Positions 56,932 to 64,000 of a stretch of 64,000 nucleotides of DNA are shown here, one piece after another; the stretch's first letter is position 1, and each line of letters starts with the position of its first letter. The notes beneath the pieces are model-generated. The model was not told the origin of the DNA, searched no databases, and saw only the letters and a list, made by a program, of their open reading frames with translations. Origin of the DNA: Collinsella sp. An268 (GTDB lineage: Bacteria > Actinomycetota > Coriobacteriia > Coriobacteriales > Coriobacteriaceae). The position numbers and the translations under genes were made by a program. The DNA lies in NCBI RefSeq assembly GCF_002159765.1, contig NZ_NFJH01000004.1, forward strand, positions 62,001-126,000. Direction: 5' to 3'.

Positions 56932-58278
56932 ATGACCGCACATGCGACCACCGGCGCCCGAACCGTGGGCGTGGGCATCATCGGCCTCGGCACCGTGGGC
57001 GGCGGCACCGCCTGCACCATCCTGCGCCACCGCGACGAGTACCTGCGCGCCTACGGCATCGACCTGCACATCGCGCGCGTCTGCGACATGCGCCCCGAGC
57101 GCGAGGCAGAGCTGGGGCTCGCGCCCGGCACGCTCACGGGCGACTGGGCCGAGCTCGTGGCCGACCCCGCCGTCGACATCGTGGTGGAGCTCATCGGCGG
57201 CGAGCACCCCGCGACCGAGATCTTCGAGGCGGCCTTCGCGGCGGGCAAGCATGTCGTGACCGCCAACAAGGCGCTCCTCGGCCGCCACGTCGAGCGGCTC
57301 GCCCGCCTCGCCGCGGAGCACGGCGTCCAGCTCAAATGCGAGGCCGCGGCGGCGGGCGGCATCCCCATCGTGAACGCGCTGGAGCACGCCCTCACCGGCA
57401 ACGAGATCCTCACGGTCGCCGGCATCCTGAACGGCACCACCAACTACATGCTCAGCCGCATGGAGACCGAGGGGCTCGATTACGACGAGGTCCTGGCCGA
57501 CGCGCAGCGCCTGGGCTACGCCGAGGCGGACCCCTCGGCAGACGTCGACGGCTTCGACGCCGCAAGCAAGGTGGCCATCCTCTCGTCGATCGCCTTCCAC
57601 ACGCGCGTGACCACCGACGACGTCTACATGCAGGGCATCCGCAACGTATCGGCCGCCGACATCGCGCAGGCGCGCGAGCTCGGCTACCGCGTGAAGCTCC
57701 TCGGCGTCGCCCGCAACACCGAGAAGGGCGTCGACGTGCGCGTACACCCCACGATGATCCCCGCGAACCACATGCTCGCCGGCGTCTCGGGCGCCATGAA
57801 CGCGGTGTTTGTGGTGGGCGACGCCGTGGGCGAGACCATGTTCTACGGGGCGGGCGCGGGCTCTTTCCCCACCGCGAGCGCCGTGGTGGGCGACGTGCTC
57901 GAGCTCGCCGACGCCATCGCGCGCGGCGAGGGCCCCATGCCCGAGACCGAACCCTATGACCGCGTGCTGCGCCTGCGCTCCATCGAGGAGCTCGAGACGC
58001 GCTACTACATCCGCCTGATGGTGGCCGACCGCGTGGGCGCGCTCGCCCCGGTGGTGACGGCCTTTGCCGACGCGGGCATCTCCATCTCAACCATCCACCA
58101 ACTGAAAGACGGCGACGGTACCCGCTGCTCCGTCGTGTTCCTGACGCACCGGGCGCTCGAGCGCGACGTGCACGCCGCCATCAAGATCTTCGAGGCGATG
58201 GACGAGGTCGAGGGCGTGGCGAGCGTCATTCGCATTGAAGATGTTGCCGCCTGGACGGACGGCGTGGAGGAGAACTAG
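56932..58278 (+). CDS. hom: Homoserine dehydrogenase
   Basis: NAD(P)-dependent enzyme making homoserine from aspartate semialdehyde in threonine and methionine synthesis, 448 residues. GIIGLGTVGGGTA is the Rossmann loop, TANKALLG the catalytic-Lys region, GILNGTTNYML and AEADPSADVDGFDAASK the substrate site. Residues 360-448 form an ACT domain (LMVADRVGALAPVVTAFADAG), so feedback control by threonine is likely. AAGGAG lies before the ATG. The 282-bp divergent gap to livK has no recognisable riboswitch. Confidence 0.96.
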   Translation: MTAHATTGARTVGVGIIGLGTVGGGTACTILRHRDEYLRAYGIDLHIARVCDMRPEREAELGLAPGTLTGDWAELVADPAVDIVVELIGGEHPATEIFEAAFAAGKHVVTANKALLGRHVERLARLAAEHGVQLKCEAAAAGGIPIVNALEHALTGNEILTVAGILNGTTNYMLSRMETEGLDYDEVLADAQRLGYAEADPSADVDGFDAASKVAILSSIAFHTRVTTDDVYMQGIRNVSAADIAQARELGYRVKLLGVARNTEKGVDVRVHPTMIPANHMLAGVSGAMNAVFVVGDAVGETMFYGAGAGSFPTASAVVGDVLELADAIARGEGPMPETEPYDRVLRLRSIEELETRYYIRLMVADRVGALAPVVTAFADAGISISTIHQLKDGDGTRCSVVFLTHRALERDVHAAIKIFEAMDEVEGVASVIRIEDVAAWTDGVEEN

Positions 58279-58425
58279 GCAGAGGGATGGCCGCTGGCGG
58301 GTTACCGGGTATCGGACCCATGGGCGAAACCCGACGGACCGACTCCTCCAGCAGCCCCAACCATAAGAATTCACCGTTGCCGCAGATTAACCTGTAAGGC
58401 GCTCGAAAACACCCAGTACATGTCA

Positions 58426-58469
58426 AACTGCGGCAATGGCGGAGGTTGCATTCCGTCATTGCCGCAGTT
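58426..58469. terminator. Hairpin between convergent hom and PTS genes
   Basis: AACTGCGGCAATG and CATTGCCGCAGTT form perfect 13-bp arms around an 18-nt loop that can extend the pairing (GCGGA/TTCCG). A third TTGCCGCAG copy lies at about 58376. It probably terminates both convergent transcripts; it may also be a dispersed palindromic repeat. Confidence 0.7.
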
Positions 58470-58505
58470 CGTTACCTAGCAGTTTGCCAGAACGCAGCGT
58501 ACGAC

Positions 58506-59981
58506 CTACTTTGAGACGCCGCGCCGCATCCGAAACGCAACGGCCGCAGAGACGCCGGCACAGATCAGGGCCACTGCCGCAGCCGCAAGATACGCCACCG
58601 TCGGGGCACCCGCGCCCTCCGGGCCAACCGTGCCCAAGATGCCCAAGACGCCGCCCGTCACCCCATAGAACGTTCCGCCGAGTGCGATGGCTGCAGCCGC
58701 CGCAAGGCCAGAAGCAACATTCGCAGCCGCCTGCAGGTGTGGCACCGCAAGCGTAAAGCCGTAGAGCGCAGGCTCCGTCTTGCCAAAGAGCGCCTGACCC
58801 GTCGTGGCGAGCGCCTGGTGGCGGCGCGCAGCGTCGGATGCTACCAGGGCGGCACCAAGGGCAATGCCCGCCTGGCTTAGCTGCGGAATAACGGTGACAA
58901 GCATGATGGGGTCGCTCCCCAGAGCAACGAGCTCGCCCAGCAGAAGCGGCGTAAAAAGCCAATGGAGGCCGCGCGCAACCACAAGCTGCCAAACAGCCCC
59001 AATAACCAGCGCCGTTGTCACGGGCCAGCAGAGAAAGACCGTGTGCACGGCAAACGAGACGGCTCCGCAGGCGCTCATGACAAGCGGACCAACAACAAAG
59101 CCCATGCCAGCGCCAACTACCGTGAGTACCGCAAGCGGCGCAAGCACACTACGGGTAACGGTGGGGACCCGGGGCGCCACGGCGCGCTCCACCAGCGCGC
59201 AAAGCCAGGCGGTGACCACGGCCGAGAAGACGAGCCCGGCACCGCGCTCCAAGAAAGGCAGCCCGCCAAGCGGACCCGGAACCGATCCCGGCGCAACCGC
59301 AAACGCGTAGGCCTGAACGGCGGCTATACCGACCGGCGGCCAAACGCTCACATTGAGTTTACGGGCGGCAGAGAAGGCAACCAAGACCGAAAGCAGATAG
59401 AACGAGACGTCTGCCAGGCCGATGAGCAAGGCGAGCACACTCCCCTGCTCGGCGCCGACCCCACAGCTCGCGACCAGCCACAGCGCCCCGCGAAGGATGG
59501 CCGCGGCACCGAGGTAATCCACGCAGGGCACCACCGAGGCGGTCAGAAGCTCAAGCGCCCCGCGCGCGGTACAAAGGGGCAGAAGCTTTGTATCGGCGGC
59601 GCCGGACCGTCCGCCCGCATCGTCCACATCGTGCAAACTGGGCGTATCCTTCGTCGGCACCCCAGCCGCCACCGGCGCCGAACCGGCCGCCGATTCGGCC
59701 GAGCCGACTGAAGCGCTTTGGCCAGACGTCGCCCGCAGGCTCTCGAGCGCATCAGAGACCCGCGCCACGTCGGGCCCGATAATAACCTGAAACTGCCCGC
59801 CCTGGCGCACTGCTCCGAGCACGCCCGGGATCTCCTTCACGGCAGCCTCGTCCGCCGCCCCCTCATCGCAAAGCACCAGACGCAGGCGCGTCATGCAATG
59901 CGTTGCCGAGGCAACGTTCTCCGCCCCGCCCGCGCCCGCAAGCACCGCACGGGCCAGCGCCTCAACTTCATCAGAAGCCAA
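58506..59981 (-). CDS. PTS transporter EIIBC of unknown sugar
   Basis: A 491-residue permease. Residues 1-80 are an EIIB domain with Cys in HCMTRLRLV. A 60-residue Ala/Ser-rich linker follows. The rest is an EIIC domain with about ten helices, GLHWLFTPLLLGEL and KTEPALYGFTL as landmarks of the glucose/sucrose/beta-glucoside superfamily. I chose a TTG at 59979-59981, because GAGGGG lies 6 nt upstream and the EIIB domain (ASDEVEALARAV) begins there; the open frame further upstream is not EIIB-like. No EIIA, hydrolase or regulator is adjacent, so the sugar cannot be inferred. Confidence 0.85.
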   Translation of the reverse strand: MASDEVEALARAVLAGAGGAENVASATHCMTRLRLVLCDEGAADEAAVKEIPGVLGAVRQGGQFQVIIGPDVARVSDALESLRATSGQSASVGSAESAAGSAPVAAGVPTKDTPSLHDVDDAGGRSGAADTKLLPLCTARGALELLTASVVPCVDYLGAAAILRGALWLVASCGVGAEQGSVLALLIGLADVSFYLLSVLVAFSAARKLNVSVWPPVGIAAVQAYAFAVAPGSVPGPLGGLPFLERGAGLVFSAVVTAWLCALVERAVAPRVPTVTRSVLAPLAVLTVVGAGMGFVVGPLVMSACGAVSFAVHTVFLCWPVTTALVIGAVWQLVVARGLHWLFTPLLLGELVALGSDPIMLVTVIPQLSQAGIALGAALVASDAARRHQALATTGQALFGKTEPALYGFTLAVPHLQAAANVASGLAAAAAIALGGTFYGVTGGVLGILGTVGPEGAGAPTVAYLAAAAVALICAGVSAAVAFRMRRGVSK

Positions 59982-60187
59982 TATCGCCCCTCTTTCTCGC
60001 TCCACAAACGCACCCCAAGCAATACCCGAACAGTGCCCATGCAAACAATCGAACCGATTATCGTTCAACCCCCTCCTCCGCATGAGGTTTAACTCAGTCC
60101 AACCTTGCAAAAGCCAAGCGCCACACATGCGGAGACGCTTCCGCCCATGCCTCGCGGCAACGTACCGGCAGCATCAGCACCACTCAG

Positions 60188-60496
60188 TCAGAGCGAAAGG
60201 CGCACTGCCCCATGCGGGAGCTCCGCCGTGATGCAGAGCGTCCCCCCTAGCGCGGCAACATAGCGTCGCAAGGTGTCAACCTTTAGCGTGTCGATCTTAC
60301 CCGTCTCGACCGCAGAGACTCGTTTCTGCCCAACGCCCATGCGCTCCGAGACCTGTTCCTGCGTGAGCCCGCACGCCTTTCGGGCCTCGCGCAGCTCATA
60401 CGCCCGGATTTTCTCCTCGGTGGCCGCCCGAGCCGCATTCATTGCCTCGTCAGACACGGGATGCATCTGTCTGAATTCTCGATATGACGTCCCCAT
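60188..60496 (-). CDS. HigA-type XRE antitoxin
   Basis: A 102-residue protein with an N-terminal helical stretch and a Cro/CI helix-turn-helix (CGLTQEQVSERMGVGQKRVS, about residues 45-65). Antitoxins of this type neutralise a RelE/HigB-like toxin and repress the operon. It follows the toxin gene by 4 bp (ATG at 60494-60496 after GGTTGAG). Toxin before antitoxin is the HigBA order. Confidence 0.85.
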   Translation of the reverse strand: MGTSYREFRQMHPVSDEAMNAARAATEEKIRAYELREARKACGLTQEQVSERMGVGQKRVSAVETGKIDTLKVDTLRRYVAALGGTLCITAELPHGAVRLSL

Positions 60497-60500
60497 AAGC

Positions 60501-60866
60501 TCAACCTCGATCCGACTGCTCCATATATGCCCGATACCTTCGCTCCGCCTCGGGAATCGCCCGCTTATACCAATTGCTCCACGAGAATCGCTTCCCACCC
60601 CTCGCCTTATCGCCTGCAAGCAGCATGACAGCGCGACGCCTGGGGTCGAACGAGAAGATGATGCGCACCTCAGACCTCCCAGGAGAAGCAGGGCGCAACT
60701 CCTTTAAAGAGGGGATGTTGGTATGTCGTAAGGTGTCCACGAGAGGTCTGCCCAGTGCCGGCCCCTCGCGCTCCAAAACGTCCAGAGCTGCATACACTCC
60801 CGCCACCGTTGTCTCATCCTGCTCCGTCAGCCAATCCCAGATACCGTACAGGTCGATTTCCCACAT
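60501..60866 (-). CDS. HigB/Gp49-type toxin
   Basis: A 121-residue RelE-superfamily protein, predicted ribosome-dependent mRNA interferase. The Gp49-like core LKELRPASPGRSEVRIIFSF, then AVMLLAGDKARG and a basic C-terminal KRAIPEAERRYRAYM fit the family. It heads a two-gene operon with the XRE antitoxin. GGAGGTCGCC precedes the ATG at 60864-60866. The upstream 185 bp are rich in palindromes. Confidence 0.85.
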   Translation of the reverse strand: MWEIDLYGIWDWLTEQDETTVAGVYAALDVLEREGPALGRPLVDTLRHTNIPSLKELRPASPGRSEVRIIFSFDPRRRAVMLLAGDKARGGKRFSWSNWYKRAIPEAERRYRAYMEQSDRG

Positions 60867-60886
60867 GGCGACCTCCAGAATACCAT

Positions 60887-60921
60887 ATATTTGTAGTACT
60901 TTAGAAGCGTTCTACAAATAT
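60887..60921 (-). promoter_or_regulatory. Inverted repeat upstream of higBA (probable HigA operator)
   Basis: ATATTTGTAG (60887-60896) and CTACAAATAT (60912-60921) are perfect 10-bp inverted arms with a 15-nt spacer, 21 bp upstream of the toxin start. The position suits an autoregulated toxin-antitoxin operator. Confidence 0.65.
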
Positions 60922-60959
60922 CGAACTATTGTTCTTGCTATCTTAGAACATATGTTCTA
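60922..60959. promoter_or_regulatory. Two GAAC-N4-GTTC palindromes between higBA and purL
   Basis: CGAACTATTGTTC (60922-60934) and TAGAACATATGTTCTA (60944-60959, a perfect 16-bp palindrome) are spaced 23 bp centre to centre. GAAC-N4-GTTC is the LexA/DinR core of Gram-positive bacteria. The first site also resembles a PurBox (AWWWCCGAACWWT, 12 of 13 at 60917-60929). Which protein binds is open. Confidence 0.6.
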
Positions 60960-60963
60960 TTAT
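60935..60963 (+). promoter_or_regulatory. Predicted purL promoter
   Basis: TTGCTA (60935-60940), a 17-bp spacer, and TATTAT (60958-60963) in plus orientation, about 85 bp upstream of purL. The second GAAC-N4-GTTC palindrome fills the spacer, so a bound repressor would block this promoter. Confidence 0.65.
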
Positions 60964-61051
60964 GTCTATGCAAACGACGGGGAGAATCGGAGGCAGTGCT
61001 GTCGTATCATAGAGACGGTATGCATCACACCCAACAGAAGGGCAGGCTTGA

Positions 61052-64000
61052 ATGGTCTCTCGCATCTACGTTGAGAAGAAGCCGGGCTTTGACGTCGAGG
61101 CGCAGCAGCTCAAGAGCGAGCTCACGGGCACCCTTGGCATCGAGGGACTGACGGGACTTCGACTCATCAACCGCTATGACGTCGAGGGTATCGACGAAGG
61201 GCTCTTCCGCACCTGCGTCACGACGGTCTTCTCCGAGCCGCAGGTGGACAACGCCTACGACGAGCTCCCCGAGGTTGCCGGCGCGCACGTCTTTGCCGTC
61301 GAGTCGCTGCCCGGGCAGTTCGACCAGCGCGCGGACTCCGCGAGCGAGTGCATTCAGCTCATCAGCCAGGGCGAGCGCCCGACCGTTCGCGCCGCAAAGG
61401 TTTACATCCTCGAAGGTGAGCTCACCGACGACGCCATCGCCACCATCGAGCACTACGTGGTGAACCCCGTCGAGTCGCGCATCGCCTCGCTCGAGAAGCC
61501 CGAGACCCTTGAGGTGGAGATTCCCGACCCCGAGCCGGTCGAGGTGCTCCACGGCTTCCGCGAGCTCGACGAGGAGGGCCTCGCCGCGTTCATCGCCGAG
61601 CGCGGGCTCGCGATGGACGACGCCGACCTGTCGTTTTGCCAGGAGTACTTCACCCAGGAGGGCCGCGACCCCTCGATCACCGAAATCCGCGTGATCGACA
61701 CCTACTGGTCCGACCACTGCCGCCATACCACCTTCGGCACCGTGCTCGACGAGGTCGAGATTGACGACGAGGTCGTGCAGGCTGCCTTCGACCGCTATCT
61801 GGCCATGCGCCACGAGCTCGGCCGCGACGAAAAGCCCGTCTGCCTCATGGACATGGGCACCATCGGCGCCAAGTACCTCAAAGCAACCGGCAAGCTCACC
61901 GGCCTCGACGAGTCGGAGGAGATCAACGCCTGCACCGTGAAGGTCACCGTTGACGTAGACGGCGAGGATCAGGATTGGCTCTTCCTCTTTAAGAACGAGA
62001 CCCACAACCACCCGACCGAGATCGAGCCCTTCGGCGGCGCGGCCACCTGCATCGGCGGCGCCATCCGCGACCCGCTCTCCGGCCGCAGCTACGTCTACCA
62101 GGCCATGCGGGTCACCGGTGCGGCTGACCCCACCGTCCCCGTCTCTGAGACGCTTGCCGGCAAGCTCCCCCAGCGCAAGATCGTGACCACCGCGGCCGCC
62201 GGCTACTCGAGCTACGGCAACCAAATCGGACTGGCCACCGGGCAGGTCTCGGAGCTCTATCACCCCGGCTATGTGGCCAAGCGCATGGAGATCGGCGCCG
62301 TCGTGGGCGCCACGCCCGCGAGCCACGTGCGCCGCGAAGAGCCGCAGCCCGGCGACAAGATCATCCTGCTCGGCGGTCGCACCGGTCGCGACGGCATCGG
62401 CGGCGCCACGGGTAGCTCCAAGGCGCACAACGTCGAGTCCATCGAGAAGGACGGCGCCGAGGTGCAGAAGGGCAACGCCCCCATGGAGCGCAAGCTGCAG
62501 CGCCTCTTCCGCCGCGGCGACGCGTGCCGGCTCATCAAGCGCTGCAACGACTTTGGCGCGGGCGGCGTCTCGGTTGCCGTGGGCGAGCTCGCCGACGGCC
62601 TCTACATCGACCTCGACCAGGTGACCAAGAAGTACGAGGGCCTCGACGGCACTGAGCTTGCGATTAGCGAGAGCCAGGAGCGCATGGCGGTTGCCGTAGC
62701 CGAGGACGACGTGGACGAGTTTATGGGCTACGCTGAGGAGGAGAACCTCGAGGCGACGGTCATCGCCGAGGTCACGCACGAGAAGCGCGTCCGCATGGCC
62801 TGGGACGGCGACGTGATCGTCGACCTCAGCCGCGCGTTTTTGGCGAGCAACGGCGCGCCCAAGCACCAGAGCGTCCACATCGAGGAGCAGGGCGCAGACG
62901 GCCTTCCCAAGATCCCCGGCGAGGACGAGGCGACGTTCGCCGACGCCATGCGCGCCCTCGTCACCAACCTGAACGTCGCCTCCAACAAGGGACTCGCCGA
63001 GCGCTTCGACTCCACCATCGGCGCCGCGACCGTCCTCATGCCCTACGGCGGCAGGACGCAGCTCACCCCGGCGCAGGCGATGGTCGCCAAATTCCCGGTC
63101 GACGGCGAGACCACCACGGTCTCGGGCATGGCATGGGGCTTCAACCCCTACCTCATGAGCGCCGATCAGTATCGCGGCGCCTACCTCTCCGTGGTGGAGA
63201 GCGTCTCCAAGCTCGTGGCGACGGGCTTCGACCATACCCGCGCCTACCTCTCGTTCCAGGAGTACTTCGAGCGCCTGCGCGACGTGCCCGAGCGCTGGGG
63301 CAAGCCCGCCGCAGCCGTGCTCGGCGCCCTCATGGCGCAGGTCGACCTCGGCATCGGCGCCATCGGCGGCAAGGACTCCATGTCCGGCTCGTTCGAGGAC
63401 CTCGACGTGCCGCCCACCCTCGTCTCGTTCGCCGTGGCGACGGGCTCGCTCGACCGCATCGTCTCCCCCGAGTTCAAAGGCGCCGGTCACCGCGTGGCGC
63501 TCATCGCCCCCGCCTACGAGTGGGCGGGCATCCTGCCCGAGCCGCAGAGCCTGAAGGCGGTCTTCGGCTATGTGGAGGAGCTCATCCGCTCGGGCAGCGC
63601 GCTCTCGGTGTCCACTCCGGGCTTCGGCAGCGTGGCGGAGTCCGTGTTCAAGGCGTGCGTGGGCAACCGCATCGGTTTTGCGTACACCCCGGGCATCGAG
63701 GACGAGAACGGGCTCGACCTTCTCGATTACTACTACGGCAGCTTTGTGGTCGAGCTCGCCGACACGGCTGAGCTCGCACCGTACGGCGACGCCTTCGCCA
63801 TCTACGAGCTGGGCGAGACCACCGAGGGCTACACCATGACGTACGAGGGCGAGAAGGCCGAGAGCATCGATCTCGCCGAGCTGCAGGAGCTGTGGGAGGG
63901 CGCCATCGAGAGCGTCTTCCCCTACCGCACGCCCGCATCTGAGGCCGCCCATCTGCCTGCGGTGGAACCCGTGAGCTATCGCTGCGCCGACACCGGGCGC
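61052..64000 (+). CDS. purL: Phosphoribosylformylglycinamidine synthase (runs off right edge)
   Basis: Purine-synthesis enzyme converting FGAR and glutamine to FGAM. 983 codons are visible. A PurS-like N-terminus precedes the linker with TYWSDHCRHTTF, a family hallmark. The first AIRS-like half carries KNETHNHPTEIEPFGGAAT and GGAIRDPLSGRSYVY; the second carries GAIGGKDSMSGSFE. The glutaminase domain should lie beyond the window, so this is the large single-chain form of about 1250-1300 residues. The start ATG at 61052 has GAAGGGCAGG upstream. The long minus-strand open frame here is an antisense artefact. Confidence 0.95.
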   Translation, partial: MVSRIYVEKKPGFDVEAQQLKSELTGTLGIEGLTGLRLINRYDVEGIDEGLFRTCVTTVFSEPQVDNAYDELPEVAGAHVFAVESLPGQFDQRADSASECIQLISQGERPTVRAAKVYILEGELTDDAIATIEHYVVNPVESRIASLEKPETLEVEIPDPEPVEVLHGFRELDEEGLAAFIAERGLAMDDADLSFCQEYFTQEGRDPSITEIRVIDTYWSDHCRHTTFGTVLDEVEIDDEVVQAAFDRYLAMRHELGRDEKPVCLMDMGTIGAKYLKATGKLTGLDESEEINACTVKVTVDVDGEDQDWLFLFKNETHNHPTEIEPFGGAATCIGGAIRDPLSGRSYVYQAMRVTGAADPTVPVSETLAGKLPQRKIVTTAAAGYSSYGNQIGLATGQVSELYHPGYVAKRMEIGAVVGATPASHVRREEPQPGDKIILLGGRTGRDGIGGATGSSKAHNVESIEKDGAEVQKGNAPMERKLQRLFRRGDACRLIKRCNDFGAGGVSVAVGELADGLYIDLDQVTKKYEGLDGTELAISESQERMAVAVAEDDVDEFMGYAEEENLEATVIAEVTHEKRVRMAWDGDVIVDLSRAFLASNGAPKHQSVHIEEQGADGLPKIPGEDEATFADAMRALVTNLNVASNKGLAERFDSTIGAATVLMPYGGRTQLTPAQAMVAKFPVDGETTTVSGMAWGFNPYLMSADQYRGAYLSVVESVSKLVATGFDHTRAYLSFQEYFERLRDVPERWGKPAAAVLGALMAQVDLGIGAIGGKDSMSGSFEDLDVPPTLVSFAVATGSLDRIVSPEFKGAGHRVALIAPAYEWAGILPEPQSLKAVFGYVEELIRSGSALSVSTPGFGSVAESVFKACVGNRIGFAYTPGIEDENGLDLLDYYYGSFVVELADTAELAPYGDAFAIYELGETTEGYTMTYEGEKAESIDLAELQELWEGAIESVFPYRTPASEAAHLPAVEPVSYRCADTGR

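Noticed and set aside
61025-63952. A 975-codon minus-strand open frame
   Set aside because: It is exactly antisense to purL, which is certain from many motifs.

Overview
The window looks like chromosomal DNA of a high-GC actinobacterium, most likely a gut member of the Coriobacteriia such as Collinsella or a relative. This rests on the GC-rich codon use of the housekeeping genes, the anaerobe-type reverse rubrerythrin, the PTS and 6-phospho-glucosidase content, and the absence of respiratory genes. It is an inference; no database was searched.

Layout. 1-3.4 kb: the start of polA running off the left edge, an SRAP (YedK/HMCES) gene and a small membrane protein. 3.7-7.7 kb: a lower-GC beta-glucoside operon (BglG/LicT-type antiterminator, PTS EIIBC, GH1 6-phospho-beta-glucosidase). 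8.3-13.2 kb: a MarR-headed set encoding a polar amino-acid-type ABC importer, an ATP-grasp enzyme and a flavin/ferredoxin protein, with stop/start overlaps. 13.3-27.7 kb: a lower-GC accessory region with radC, a tyrosine recombinase, a type I restriction-modification locus carrying two spare hsdS specificity cassettes, and small hypothetical genes ending in a frameshifted DUF4160 gene. 27.8-46.7 kb: mostly core genes (M18 aminopeptidase, YaaA, AEC transporter, CDF transporter, reverse rubrerythrin, tRNA-Leu, transglutaminase-like protein, class II aldolase, second GH1 enzyme, metallo-hydrolase, RelA/SpoT, a RecJ-helicase fusion, a double GNAT protein, CutC). 46.8-51.5 kb: a four-gene cluster of vWA lipoprotein, XpaC-like protein, anchored solute-binding-like protein and TelA. 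51.7-56.6 kb: a complete branched-chain amino-acid ABC importer (livFGMHK). 56.9-64 kb: homoserine dehydrogenase, a PTS EIIBC, a HigBA-type toxin-antitoxin pair, and purL running off the right edge.

Main points of interest. (1) The type I R-M locus: the active hsdS shares boxes of up to 38 bp with two extra one-TRD cassettes that sit head to head beside a tyrosine recombinase, the usual architecture of specificity-switching systems. Its operon also contains an AlbA/ATPase protein, a GIY-YIG protein and an extra S-like first gene. (2) The vWA/SBP-XpaC-SBP-TelA cluster, a coherent unit with no clear function. (3) RecJ fused to a complete RecQ-like helicase in one 1121-residue protein. (4) A dense set of palindromic operators between higBA and purL, one of them inside the spacer of a good predicted purL promoter.
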